DNA of 64,000 nucleotides from Neptuniibacter halophilus (GCF_030295765.1 NZ_AP027292.1:744001-808000); one strand, 5' to 3'; shown: positions 25,262-34,511, counted from the first letter of the stretch. The notes: generated by a model from the letters alone, not told the origin. Program-made: numbers and translations.

Positions 25262-26239
25262 ATGCTTTCACGTGTTGCCGAACGAATTTACTGGAGCGCC
25301 CGTTATCTGGAACGGGTGGAAAATACCGCCCGTCTGGTCAGCGTTTATGACAATCTGTTGTTTGACCTGCCAAAGGATACCAATATCAGTTGGTACAACC
25401 TGATCCGGATCAACAGCAGTGAACAGCTTTTCCACGACCGCTATACGGTTCAGGATGAGCACAACGTCGTCAAATTTATGCTCGCGGACGACACCAACCT
25501 CAGCTCCATGCTCTCTTCCCTGAATATGCTGCGGGAGAATATCCGCACCACCCGCGATGTCCTGCCACAGGACACCTGGGAACTGGTCAACGAGCTGGAT
25601 CTGTTCGCCCAGAATAATATCCGTCAGGGGATTAACCGCACCCATCGCCACCAGTTTCTGAATACGATCATTCAGAAATGCCAGGAGCTGAATGGTCTGT
25701 TTGATGGCACCATGAGCCGTGATCCGGGCTGGCAGTTTCTGATGCTGGGCCGCAACCTTGAACGGGCCGATATGACTACCCGTATTCTGGATGCGGGGAT
25801 CTCAGTGATACTGCAACCCAATGAGGGCAGCGCACTTAACATAGCACAGGTGGTCTGGGGTAATGTGTTACGCTCACTCAGCGCCGACATGAACTACCGA
25901 CGCAGCGTTCGCAGTGCTGTGCAGTCACGTAAAGTTGCCCGCTTCCTGCTTCAGGATAAAAACTTCCCGCGCTCATTCGCGTTCTGTATTGACGAGATTC
26001 AACGCGCCCTGAACAGCCTGCCCCGGGCAGATAAGATCAAACTTAAATCCCTGCTCCAGCCAGAATCACCTTTGCAGCAGCAGGCGATGCCTAATGCCGA
26101 ACTGCAGGAATTTCTCAATGAACTGCAGATTTTACTGATTGAACTGAACAACCAGTTTGCACAAACCTGGTTTGCGTTCGACAATCAGGATACAGTGCCC
26201 GCCATAAATTCAGCGCAAACCCAGGCCTCTCAGGCCTGA
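25262..26239 (+). CDS. Alpha-E domain protein
   Basis: A 325-residue, mostly helical protein of the alpha-E (DUF403) family. The N-terminal signature MLSRVAERIYWSARYLERVENTAR has the regularly placed Arg and Glu residues that name the domain. Further charged helices run to the C-terminus (RADMTTRILDAG, RRSVRSAVQS). The family is nearly always found next to circularly permuted ATP-grasp and transglutaminase genes. It has been proposed to be a helper or enzyme in the same peptide-modifying process, but its activity is unknown. It starts two bases after the ATP-grasp stop, so translation is likely coupled. Confidence 0.92.
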   Translation: MLSRVAERIYWSARYLERVENTARLVSVYDNLLFDLPKDTNISWYNLIRINSSEQLFHDRYTVQDEHNVVKFMLADDTNLSSMLSSLNMLRENIRTTRDVLPQDTWELVNELDLFAQNNIRQGINRTHRHQFLNTIIQKCQELNGLFDGTMSRDPGWQFLMLGRNLERADMTTRILDAGISVILQPNEGSALNIAQVVWGNVLRSLSADMNYRRSVRSAVQSRKVARFLLQDKNFPRSFAFCIDEIQRALNSLPRADKIKLKSLLQPESPLQQQAMPNAELQEFLNELQILLIELNNQFAQTWFAFDNQDTVPAINSAQTQASQA

Positions 26240-26281
26240 ACAGCGCGGCACTGACCGATTTCAGCTACATGAGCGGCAACT

Positions 26282-28798
26282 GTGAACCCAGAGCAATCTT
26301 TAAAGGCCCCGACAGAGAACCTGATTGAGTGGCAGGATCTGCCTGCCGGGCATTTTAATGAAGCCTTCACCGCTTCAGGTGAAGCACGCCCCCATTGGCA
26401 GTACCTGCTGGATGGTTATGCTGCTCTGGGCCAGCAGGGCATTCAGGACCGGGCCGGCAAAGCAGCCCGCATTCTGCGTGACGATGGTGCGACCTATAAT
26501 ATCCACAGTGCGCATGTCAGTGAGCATCGCTGGGAACTCGACCCGATTCCTATGCTGTTTTCCAGCGAGGAATGGTCACACATAGAAACCGGCCTGATCG
26601 AACGCAGTGAAGTGCTGGATCTGTTCTTAAAGGATATTTACGGGCCACAGGAACTGCTGCGTCAGGGGATAATCCCACCAGAACTGATCTTCAGCCACCC
26701 CTGCTTTCTGCGCCCGTGCCACGGTCAGGCCCTGAGTACTAATCAACTGCTGACGCTGCACGGCATCGACATGGTGCGCGGACCTGAGGGCGAGATCCGG
26801 ATTATTGGTGACCGGACCCAGGCACCCAGCGGCTCCGGCTATGCGCTGGAAAACCGCACGGTGATGTCGCGGGTGATGCCCAGCCTGTTCCGCGACAGTC
26901 AGGTTCACCGGCTGTCTCTGTTTTTCCAGACGCTACGGAATACGCTGACCCGCGAAGCGCAGAAACTGAGCCCTTATCCGAATATCGTGATTCTTACGCC
27001 GGGCTCCTACAGCGAAACCTATTTTGAGCACGCCTACCTGGCCAATTATCTGGGTTTTCCTCTGGTACAGGGCAGCGACCTGCAGGTGAAACAGGGCAAA
27101 GTCTGGCTTAAATCCCTTAACGGTCTGAGCCGGGTTGACCTGATTTTGCGCCGGGTGGATGACTCTTACTGTGATCCGGTTGAGCTGAGACCCGACTCAT
27201 TTCTGGGTATCGCCGGTTTAATGGAGGTAGTCCGGGCCGGCAATGTGATTGTCAGTAACCCTCTGGGTTCCGGGATTCTCGAATCGCCCGCCCTGCTGAA
27301 ATACCTGCCGGCAATCAGTGAGTTTTTCCTTGGCAGAGCACTCAGCCTGCAATCGGTTAAAACCTGGTGGGGAGGCGATCCTCAGGATCTGGCCTATATG
27401 AAAAAGCATCTGGGCCAGTTGATCATCAAACCGGTAGCCCGTAGTCAGGCGGAGGCCAGTATCTACGGCCACCTTCTGAATAAAACCCAGCGGGAACAGG
27501 TCTGGCAGAAGATTCAGGCCCGCCCTCTGCACTATGTCGCGCAGGAGTATCTGCTCCCCTCCTACCTGCCCGCCTGGCAGAAAGGCGTGATTTCACCGCG
27601 GCCTGCGATCTTCCGCAGCTTCACCGTGGCAGACCAGAGCGGATTCAGTTGCATGCCCGGCGGTCTGACACGCATCGGCTTATCCGAGAATGAAACCGTC
27701 GTTACCAATCAGGCCGGCTCGATCAGTAAAGACACCTGGATTATCGCCTCCGAGCCGGAAAAACAGCTCTCGCTTCTGGAACAGAAAGCCGACCTTCCTG
27801 AATCGCGGTTTGAAGCTGAGCTACCGGGGCGTGTGGTTGAAGATCTCTTCTGGATGGGCCGTTATGCAGAGCGTGCCGAATCCGGTTTACGCCAGATCCG
27901 TACCCTGTTTATCCAGATTAACGGGGTTGAAAACCTCAGCCCCAGTTGCAAAGCACTACTGTTTGCGGCGCAACACCCGCCGATCTCTTCAGAGCAGGAA
28001 CTCGCAGCCCGACTGCTGGATAAGGATAATCCGGAGAGCGTAAAAGCCAGCATTCTTGCCTTCCTGATCAACTCCGAAAAAGTTAAGGAGCGACTCTCCG
28101 CCGACAGTAACCGGGTCATCAACGACCTGAGAGATTATCTGTATGATCTGGAAAGAGCCTTCATCAGCGGTATTCCTTCGGCACCCGAGGAGTCGCTGGA
28201 CCCGCTGGTAACCGCTCTTCTCGCGTATACCGGCGTCAGCCACGACAGCATGCTGCGGGGTGCCGGCTGGCGTTTTCAGGAGATGGGACGGCGCTGTGAG
28301 CGTATCCTGCAAACCACCCATCTGATCGACAGTTTGCTGTCTACCCCGCTGCCCTATTACGCACAGGGACAGGCACTGGAGTCCGTACTTCTGAGTGCAG
28401 AATCGATGATCAGCTTTAAACGCCGCTATCGTGGCAATAACCGGGTAGCCAACGCACTGGAGCTACTCCTGCTTGAACCGAGCAACCCACGTGCCCTGAT
28501 CTATCAGTTAAATCAATTGCAGCAGCAGTTTGAGCAGTTACCCGCCAAAGGGGCCCAGAGCGTCAGCCTGAGTCTGGGTAAGAAGCTGCTCCTGCAATCC
28601 ATCCATCTGATTCAGCTGGCCGATCTGAAACAACTGGCAGAATCAGACCCTGAAGGGATCAGTCGCCCTTATCTCCGCCAGTTGATGCACTCCCTCAACG
28701 CCCAGATTGAACAGTTCTGTGATCTGCTGACGGTGCAGTATTTCGATCGTCAGACCAGCCTGCAGCAACTGACCAGCAATAAGAGCAGCCGCCGATGA
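26282..28798 (+). CDS. Fused ATP-grasp - alpha-E protein (second copy, degenerate ATP-grasp)
   Basis: An 838-residue protein that joins a second circularly permuted ATP-grasp domain (about residues 70-490) to a second alpha-E domain (about 515-830, with VEDLFWMGRYAERAESGLRQ). Compared with the first copy, the metal-site segment reads IGDRTQAPSG (Gly176 and Arg178 in place of Glu and Asn). The glycine loop after the conserved Lys383 is KPVARSQAEAS, not KPANESGGYG. The ATP-grasp part may therefore be catalytically weak or have a structural role. The start is GTG at 26282 with a weak ribosome-binding site. The stop overlaps the transglutaminase start in ATGA. Confidence 0.9.
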   Translation: MNPEQSLKAPTENLIEWQDLPAGHFNEAFTASGEARPHWQYLLDGYAALGQQGIQDRAGKAARILRDDGATYNIHSAHVSEHRWELDPIPMLFSSEEWSHIETGLIERSEVLDLFLKDIYGPQELLRQGIIPPELIFSHPCFLRPCHGQALSTNQLLTLHGIDMVRGPEGEIRIIGDRTQAPSGSGYALENRTVMSRVMPSLFRDSQVHRLSLFFQTLRNTLTREAQKLSPYPNIVILTPGSYSETYFEHAYLANYLGFPLVQGSDLQVKQGKVWLKSLNGLSRVDLILRRVDDSYCDPVELRPDSFLGIAGLMEVVRAGNVIVSNPLGSGILESPALLKYLPAISEFFLGRALSLQSVKTWWGGDPQDLAYMKKHLGQLIIKPVARSQAEASIYGHLLNKTQREQVWQKIQARPLHYVAQEYLLPSYLPAWQKGVISPRPAIFRSFTVADQSGFSCMPGGLTRIGLSENETVVTNQAGSISKDTWIIASEPEKQLSLLEQKADLPESRFEAELPGRVVEDLFWMGRYAERAESGLRQIRTLFIQINGVENLSPSCKALLFAAQHPPISSEQELAARLLDKDNPESVKASILAFLINSEKVKERLSADSNRVINDLRDYLYDLERAFISGIPSAPEESLDPLVTALLAYTGVSHDSMLRGAGWRFQEMGRRCERILQTTHLIDSLLSTPLPYYAQGQALESVLLSAESMISFKRRYRGNNRVANALELLLLEPSNPRALIYQLNQLQQQFEQLPAKGAQSVSLSLGKKLLLQSIHLIQLADLKQLAESDPEGISRPYLRQLMHSLNAQIEQFCDLLTVQYFDRQTSLQQLTSNKSSRR

Positions 28799-29679
28799 TC
28801 TATCGTATCCGTCACATTACCGAGTACGACTACCATTCCCCGGTGTCCCTGTGCATCAATCAGGCCCATGTGCTGCCGCGCAACACCACCGAACAGCGAT
28901 GCCGTCACAGCGATATCCGAATCACACCGCGTCCGGAGTACCTGGCTGAACGGGAGGATTATTTCGGCAATCGCTACTGTTATTTTGCCGTGGAACGGGA
29001 GCATCAGAAGCTGGTTATTGATGTCACTACCGAGATTGAAACCTCTGCCCAGAATGCCAACCGGAATCTGGATCTGGGTAACACCTGCGCGCAGGCTAAA
29101 AAGCTGCTTGCCGATGCCCGCAGCGCAGAATGCATCGCCGCCCGTGAATTTATACTCGACTCACCGATGGTTCAGGCCTGCGACGCGCTGCGTGAATTTA
29201 CCCGGGGAATTTTCAACGAAGACCGTCCACTGCTGTCCGCGGTACGCGAGCTGTGCCATAAGATACATCACGAATTTACCTACGAACCCCTCTCCACCAA
29301 TACCACCACCTCGCTGGAAGAGGTCTTACAGAACCGGCGCGGAGTCTGTCAGGACTTTGCCCATCTGGCGATCGGATGCATCCGGGCACAGGGGTTTCCG
29401 GCGCGCTATGTCAGCGGCTATCTGGAAACACTGCCGCCCCCCGGAAAAGAGAAACTGATCGGTGCCGACGCCTCACACGCCTGGCTGGCGATCTATTCAC
29501 CCGGTGAAGGCTGGTTTGATTTTGACCCCACCAATAACAACATGCCGGATGAGCAGCATATCACTACCGCCTGGGGACGGGATTACGGCGATGTCACGCC
29601 GGTTAAGGGGGTAATTTTTGCAGATGATGCCAGTCAGGAACTTAAAGTGTCGGTTAATGTGGAACGCTTAACCGGTTAA
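28795..29679 (+). CDS. Transglutaminase-like protein with N-terminal domain
   Basis: A 294-residue protein with the bacterial transglutaminase-like N-terminal domain (residues 1 to about 90, starting MIYRIRHITEYDYHSPV). A papain-like transglutaminase core follows (about 150-265). The catalytic Cys is in RRGVCQDFAHLA, the His in GADASHAWLAIY and the Asp in WFDFDPTNN. Such proteins act as cysteine proteases, amidases or cross-linkers. No signal peptide is present, so it works in the cytosol beside the ATP-grasp enzymes and may cut or transfer the bond they make. It overlaps the upstream gene by four bases and is convergent with sseA. Confidence 0.93.
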   Translation: MIYRIRHITEYDYHSPVSLCINQAHVLPRNTTEQRCRHSDIRITPRPEYLAEREDYFGNRYCYFAVEREHQKLVIDVTTEIETSAQNANRNLDLGNTCAQAKKLLADARSAECIAAREFILDSPMVQACDALREFTRGIFNEDRPLLSAVRELCHKIHHEFTYEPLSTNTTTSLEEVLQNRRGVCQDFAHLAIGCIRAQGFPARYVSGYLETLPPPGKEKLIGADASHAWLAIYSPGEGWFDFDPTNNNMPDEQHITTAWGRDYGDVTPVKGVIFADDASQELKVSVNVERLTG

Positions 29680-30518
29680 CACGCCCCGGTGGCTACCGGC
29701 CGTGCCGGATGACGAATCCACTCGCTCCAGGAGCCTGCATACAAGCGGCTGCCGGACAGTCCGGCAATCTCCATCGCCAGCAGATTATGACAGGCCGTAA
29801 CCCCGGAACCACACATATGCACAACCCCGGAAGGATCGGCTCCGGCCAGCAGGGCCAGCCACTCACTGCGCAGTTGCGCTGCCGGTTTAAACTGGCCATC
29901 GTGCAGGTTGTCGGTAAGCGGTCGGTTCAGCGCCCCCGGCACATGACCGGCAACCGGATCAATCGGTTCCTGTTCACCGCGAAAGCGCGCTTCAGCCCGG
30001 GCATCCACCAGCGTGACCGCTTTCTGCTCCAGCGCACGAACCACCTGATCTGTAGATAACGCAGGCCACGCCACGACAGGCATCGACGATACCGCTTCTG
30101 CTGAGCGCTGCACAGGCTGGCAAACCTCACCCGCTGCAGCCTGCCACGCCTGCAAACCGCCATCGAGCAAAGCCACACTAAAACCCAGCTCACGTAGCAT
30201 CCACCAGGCCCGGGCCGCCATGGCCCCGGCACAATCATCAAACACCACCAGTTGCTGTCCGGGCTCAATACCAAGACTGTTCAGCCGGTTCAGTAACACC
30301 TGAACCGAAGGCAGGGGATGACGCCCGGAGTCAGCGGTTATTGCGGATGAAAGGTCTTTTTCCAGATCGAGGAACCGCGCACCGGGCAATGATCCTGCCT
30401 GAAAAGATGCCAGCCCCGCTGCCGGATCGGCCAGACTGAAGCGGCAATCCAGCACGACACAACCCGGCTCCTTTAACCGCGCCTTCAGCTCAGAAACGCT
30501 GATCAGATTCCGCTGCAT
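29676..30518 (-). CDS. sseA: 3-mercaptopyruvate/thiosulfate sulfurtransferase
   Basis: A 280-residue protein of two rhodanese domains, about residues 1-140 (non-catalytic) and 155-280 (catalytic). The active-site loop CGSGVTA (around residue 236) is the form found in 3-mercaptopyruvate sulfurtransferases such as E. coli SseA; thiosulfate sulfurtransferases usually have CRxGx. It moves sulfane sulfur to thiols or cyanide. The start is ATG at 30518. It follows trpS on the minus strand by 18 bases and overlaps the transglutaminase gene by four bases at the 3' ends. Co-transcription with trpS is plausible. Confidence 0.9.
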   Translation of the reverse strand: MQRNLISVSELKARLKEPGCVVLDCRFSLADPAAGLASFQAGSLPGARFLDLEKDLSSAITADSGRHPLPSVQVLLNRLNSLGIEPGQQLVVFDDCAGAMAARAWWMLRELGFSVALLDGGLQAWQAAAGEVCQPVQRSAEAVSSMPVVAWPALSTDQVVRALEQKAVTLVDARAEARFRGEQEPIDPVAGHVPGALNRPLTDNLHDGQFKPAAQLRSEWLALLAGADPSGVVHMCGSGVTACHNLLAMEIAGLSGSRLYAGSWSEWIRHPARPVATGAC

Positions 30519-30536
30519 ATCCTGACTCCCTGAGGC

Positions 30537-31814
30537 TTACAGGTAGCTGGCCAGCTCCTCCTGGAGCAGTTCCAGTTCATTCTGCGCCTTCTGTCTGGCT
30601 TTCTTTTTCAGACCTTCAACTTCTGCTGTTTTATCAGCGATCAGAGACTGAGCAACAGCCGCTTTATCTTCGGCCTGCGCTACCTGATCAAGCAGCGGTT
30701 TCAGTTGCATCAGAATCGCACGACGACGCCCCTCTTCCGCCCGGGCAATCGCTTCAGCCGATTTCTCTTTCTTCTGGGTCTCTTCAGCTTTTGCTGCCGG
30801 GACATAGGTCAGTGGGCGGATACCCGCCGCAATACGCGCCTTCTCCATGACCGGAGTCGCAACGGCGCGGGCTTTTTCAGCACCTTTCTGCAGCACGGCT
30901 TCTACCGCACCCAGATCGTTCATCAGTTCGTTGTAACGGGCCCGCGGTTCAGAAAGCTTAGCGTCCATAAACTCGAACAACTCACGCTTGGCGTCACCCC
31001 AGCCGATACCATTTTCAAACTGCTGACGCATCGCAGCCGCTTCCTGCTCGCTCGCAAAGCAGTTATATAACTGGAACAGCGTGCTGTTATCTGCATCTTT
31101 TGGCTCGCCCGGCGCGCGGCTGTCGGTTTCAATCTGCTTGATCAGCTTGTAAAGATCGTCGGATGAACTGAACAGCGGAATGGTGTTGTCATAGCTTTTT
31201 GACATCTTCCGTCCATCCAGGCCCGGAATCAGCTGGGTCTGTTCATCAACTACCGCTTCCGGCAGGGTGAACAGGTTTTCAAAGGTATGATTAAAACGGC
31301 CAGCCATATCCCGGGCCATCTCGATGTGCTGAATCTGGTCTTTACCTACCGGAATCAGATCCGCATTAAACATCAGGATATCCGCAGCCATCAGGATCGG
31401 GTAGCTGAACAGCCCCATGGTCACGCCATCATCCAGATCCGCGTTGCCTGCATCACGGTTGGCATCAACCGACGCTTTGTAGGCGTGCGCACGGTTCATC
31501 AGACCTTTGGAACACATGCAGGTCAGAATCCAGGTCAGTTCAGTAATCTCCGGGATATCAGTCTGACGGTAGAACGTTGCTTTATCAGTATCCAGACCGA
31601 GCGCCAGCCAGGTTGCCGCGATCTCACGGGTGGATTGCGCAACGCGCTCCGGTTCATGGCACTTGATCAGTGCATGAAAATCCGCAAGAAAATAAAAGTT
31701 GTTATAGGCATCACTCAGGCTCATATCAATGGCAGGCTTGATCGCCCCCAGATAGTTACCGATATGCGGCGTACCTGTGGTTGTAATTCCGGTGAGAACT
31801 GTTTTCTTTTCCAT
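30537..31814 (-). CDS. trpS: Tryptophan-tRNA ligase with C-terminal extension
   Basis: A class I aminoacyl-tRNA synthetase of 425 residues that charges tRNA-Trp. The HIGH motif appears as TPHIGNYLG near residue 15 and the KMSKS motif in LDGRKMSKSYDN near residue 200. The frame is open to 32090, but homology begins at the ATG at 31814 (MEKKTVLTG), as in the family. The protein is longer than the E. coli enzyme (334 residues). After about residue 335 there is a charged, Ala/Glu/Lys-rich helical tail (KEKSAEAIARAEEGRRR and on), likely a coiled coil. Its role is not known to me. Confidence 0.95.
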   Translation of the reverse strand: MEKKTVLTGITTTGTPHIGNYLGAIKPAIDMSLSDAYNNFYFLADFHALIKCHEPERVAQSTREIAATWLALGLDTDKATFYRQTDIPEITELTWILTCMCSKGLMNRAHAYKASVDANRDAGNADLDDGVTMGLFSYPILMAADILMFNADLIPVGKDQIQHIEMARDMAGRFNHTFENLFTLPEAVVDEQTQLIPGLDGRKMSKSYDNTIPLFSSSDDLYKLIKQIETDSRAPGEPKDADNSTLFQLYNCFASEQEAAAMRQQFENGIGWGDAKRELFEFMDAKLSEPRARYNELMNDLGAVEAVLQKGAEKARAVATPVMEKARIAAGIRPLTYVPAAKAEETQKKEKSAEAIARAEEGRRRAILMQLKPLLDQVAQAEDKAAVAQSLIADKTAEVEGLKKKARQKAQNELELLQEELASYL

Positions 31815-31985
31815 TAACCTATCTTCTCTGTCTGTCCGGCGCCTGAATCCCAGGCGGGAGTGCACAACACTAACTCGATGAATGGCCGCTATGATACCGA
31901 AAAATCTGCGCACTTGCCGCTGCCTGACCAAGGTAGGAATGAAATAGATCAAAGAAAGTGCTACAAAGGCCCAAACAATAAAAAC

Positions 31986-32291
31986 ATGACGACGACTATG
32001 ACCGAATCTGCAGCCTCCCTGATTACCCTTTCTGCCCCTCTGGCCAGCGCTGGCTGGTATATCTGGCAAAGCCCGGAACGGGATATCCACAGCATCGTAA
32101 TGTGCCTGATCAGCGGTGTACTCTGCCTGTTTGGCGGTTTCCTGATCTCCGGGGCCGTAATGAAACTGATCGGCCCGTTTGACTCACCCCTGATCCCGGC
32201 CCTGCTGGTGTGTACAGGTACCACGCTGTGTACTGCTGGGCATCACTTCTACCTGAAACGCAAATCTGCCGGCCAAAAACCAACTAATTAA
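31986..32291 (+). CDS. Small membrane protein, unknown
   Basis: A 101-residue protein with three hydrophobic stretches (about residues 10-27, 36-58 and 65-88) and a basic tail (LKRKSAGQKPTN), so probably an inner-membrane protein. The frame is open from 31860, but the upstream part is polar, lies in the trpS promoter region and looks non-coding; ATG at 31986 (MTTTMTESA) is preferred. No family was recognised. It sits between trpS (divergent) and a DUF2789 gene on the same strand. Confidence 0.55.
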   Translation: MTTTMTESAASLITLSAPLASAGWYIWQSPERDIHSIVMCLISGVLCLFGGFLISGAVMKLIGPFDSPLIPALLVCTGTTLCTAGHHFYLKRKSAGQKPTN

Positions 32292-32386
32292 GTCAACTTT
32301 GACAGATTACCGATTCTGACCAACACTTTAATTCGCTAATCAGCAGCCCGGAGCCCAAGTCTCCGGGCGCGAAGCGGGAGGTCAGC

Positions 32387-32620
32387 ATGTATACGTCAGA
32401 ACACAGCTTTTCAACACTCTTTCAGCAGTTGGGCCTGCCCAATAGCGAAAAGGAGATCAATCAGTTTATTACCACTCATCGTCTCTACAGCAATCAGATC
32501 AAACTGGCCGATGCCTCTTTCTGGAGTCCCAGCCAGTCAGACTTTCTCCGTGAGGCGATCGATCAGGATTCAGAGTGGGCTGAACTGGTGGATGAACTGG
32601 ACACCCAGCTCAGACAGTAG
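32387..32620 (+). CDS. DUF2789 family protein
   Basis: A 77-residue soluble, helical protein. The pattern TLFQQLGLPNSEKEINQFI, then ADASFWSPSQSDFLREAI, then WAELVDELDTQL is that of DUF2789, a small family of unknown function in gammaproteobacteria. A GGGAGG site precedes the ATG. A clear terminator follows 30 bases after the stop, so it forms its own unit or ends one with the membrane protein upstream. Confidence 0.8.
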   Translation: MYTSEHSFSTLFQQLGLPNSEKEINQFITTHRLYSNQIKLADASFWSPSQSDFLREAIDQDSEWAELVDELDTQLRQ

Positions 32621-32650
32621 CCCATCAGGCACCTATAGACTGTTCCTATC

Positions 32651-32677
32651 AAGGCCATTGAAAAAATGGCCTTTTTT
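32651..32677 (+). terminator. Rho-independent terminator after the DUF2789 gene
   Basis: AAGGCCATT (32651-32659) pairs with AATGGCCTT (32665-32673) around a 5-base loop, followed by further T residues to 32677. Confidence 0.9.
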
Positions 32678-32738
32678 GTGCCCCCCGGTCGTTGTTATCA
32701 TGCGTCTAACACTCATAATTTAAGAACAGATCATTCCT

Positions 32739-33515
32739 ATGCTGATTGTCGTATCTCCCGCAAAAACACTGGATTACGAAACCGCCCCGGTGACTCAGAA
32801 GCTAAGCCAGCCTGAATTTATTGAGCACTCGCAGGCGCTCATCGACGAGTTAAAACAACTGTCGGTGCAGGATGTGGCTGAACTGATGAAACTCAGCGAT
32901 AAACTGGCCAGCCTGAACGTTGCCCGATATGAGTCCTGGGTGCCTGAGTTCAGCACCGAAAACGCTAAACAGGCAGTGCTGGCCTTTAAAGGGGATGTGT
33001 ATACCGGACTCGATGCTGAGTCACTGAGTGAGGATGATCTGGCCTTTGCGCAGGATCATCTGCGAATTCTCTCGGGCCTTTACGGCGTACTGAAGCCACT
33101 GGACCTGATGCAGCCTTACCGGCTGGAGATGGGCACCCGACTGGCCAACAGCCGGGGTAAGAACCTGTATGACTTCTGGGGTGACATTATCTGCCAGCGC
33201 CTGAACAGCGAACTGGCCGAATCGGCACAACCGGTACTGGTCAATCTGGCCTCCAACGAGTACTACAAAGCCGCCCGGGAAAAGAAAATCGAAGCGCGCA
33301 TCATCACACCGCAGTTCAAAGACTGGAAAAACGGCCAGTACAAGATGATCAGTTTTTACGCGAAGAAAGCCCGGGGTCTGATGACCCGTTATATCATCCA
33401 GAACCGGATCGAAGACCCTGAGCAGTTAAAAAACTTTGATCTGGAGGGTTACCGCTTTGCCGAATCGATGTCTGAAGGCGATAACTGGACCTTTATCCGC
33501 GATCACGAAGAGTAA
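32739..33515 (+). CDS. yaaA: Peroxide stress protein YaaA (DUF328)
   Basis: A 258-residue cytosolic protein of the YaaA family. In E. coli YaaA is induced by OxyR and limits unincorporated iron, reducing damage during hydrogen peroxide stress. The start [14 protein letters not shown] is diagnostic. Other family segments include [37 protein letters not shown] and the C-terminal [20 protein letters not shown]. No OxyR site was identified by eye. It stands alone between two terminators. Confidence 0.95.
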   Translation: MLIVVSPAKTLDYETAPVTQKLSQPEFIEHSQALIDELKQLSVQDVAELMKLSDKLASLNVARYESWVPEFSTENAKQAVLAFKGDVYTGLDAESLSEDDLAFAQDHLRILSGLYGVLKPLDLMQPYRLEMGTRLANSRGKNLYDFWGDIICQRLNSELAESAQPVLVNLASNEYYKAAREKKIEARIITPQFKDWKNGQYKMISFYAKKARGLMTRYIIQNRIEDPEQLKNFDLEGYRFAESMSEGDNWTFIRDHEE

Positions 33516-33540
33516 TCCCGGAGCTCCGCCCCAAAGCAAT

Positions 33541-33572
33541 AAAAAAGCCAAAGCAGATGCTTTGGCTTTTTT
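33541..33572. terminator. Bidirectional terminator between yaaA and the Tim44-like gene
   Basis: The arms AAAAAAGCCAAAGC (33541-33554) and GCTTTGGCTTTTTT (33559-33572) are perfectly complementary over 14 bp with a 4-base loop. The symmetric A/T flanks serve both convergent genes. Confidence 0.95.
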
Positions 33573-33589
33573 GCTGTGTAAACGCCGGC

Positions 33590-34477
33590 TCAGTTCTGTT
33601 CGATACCGACAATAAACCAGTCGGCATTCGGCTGGTTCATGCTCCGGGACAGGTGCCAGGTTTCATTAAACTCAGTGGTCTCATCGCTGTTCTCTTTCAG
33701 CCAGCCATAGAAGTTAATACTGACGATCACTTCGCCCGGCTGCTCAATAAAGTTAGTCAGCTCAGTCATCACTGAAACCACCTCAGTTACCTGATCCTGA
33801 GGGTGGCGCTTACGCTCCTCACGCAGGGCATTGAACAACTCAGGCGATGTGTAGCTGCTGATCTCATCCCAGTTATTTTCATCCCAGGCTTTCTGCAGGG
33901 TGATAAAGTGCTCGCGCGCACCTTCAAGGAAGGCTTCACGGTTGAACCACTGGGGTAGTTGCAGTGCCGAGGTTTCTCCCCAGCCGGAGCTGAACGACGG
34001 CATCGGTTTAAACGATTCGGCCTGAGGTTCAGCCTGCTCACGCTGCTGATTCTGGTCGTGCGGCTTAATCTCGTATTGCTGCGGCCCATTGCTGGCGTAA
34101 GCGTTCTGCGCCTGAGCCGGCTTGCGCATGGCAAAAATTTTATATACCACAAAGATCAGACCTGCGATCAGCAACAGATCCATAAACTGCAGCCCCTCAA
34201 AGGCACCACCAAACAGCAGTGCTCCGAAGATACCACCTGCCAGCAGACCGGCCATCATGCCGCCAAAGCCAGAACGTCTGGTCGGGGTTGTCGCGGTTTT
34301 ATTAACCGTGCTTCCCTGCTGCGCCTGTTGCTGAGTCGGGGTGGATTGTGATTTTTTAGGGGAAGAGAAACTTTTACCAAAAGATGATCCGCCACCCAGA
34401 CGCTTTGCATCCGCCTGTTCAGCGATCGGCAGAGAGATCAGAAATACTGCCATTAACGTAACAAAAAAAGTCCGCAT
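33590..34477 (-). CDS. Tim44-like domain protein
   Basis: A 295-residue protein. A signal peptide (residues 1-24, ending QADA) is followed by a Gly/Ser/Thr/Gln-rich stretch (25-70). Two hydrophobic helices come next, about 73-93 (GGMMAGLLAGGIFGALLFGG) and 98-115. The C-terminal Tim44-like domain (about 165-295) has FNREAFLEGAREHFITLQKAWDENNWDEI and closes with ADWFIVGIEQN. Bacterial Tim44-like proteins are membrane-attached and of unclear function. The start is ATG at 34477. It is convergent with yaaA, sharing the terminator. Confidence 0.88.
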   Translation of the reverse strand: MRTFFVTLMAVFLISLPIAEQADAKRLGGGSSFGKSFSSPKKSQSTPTQQQAQQGSTVNKTATTPTRRSGFGGMMAGLLAGGIFGALLFGGAFEGLQFMDLLLIAGLIFVVYKIFAMRKPAQAQNAYASNGPQQYEIKPHDQNQQREQAEPQAESFKPMPSFSSGWGETSALQLPQWFNREAFLEGAREHFITLQKAWDENNWDEISSYTSPELFNALREERKRHPQDQVTEVVSVMTELTNFIEQPGEVIVSINFYGWLKENSDETTEFNETWHLSRSMNQPNADWFIVGIEQN

Positions 34478-34511
34478 TATGTCTCCTAATGACTTTTACA
34501 GCTTAATGCCT

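Noticed and set aside
30537..32090. A longer trpS start at 32090
   Set aside because: The extra 92 codons have no synthetase homology and overlap the promoter region and the small membrane protein gene; the ATG at 31814 matches the family.
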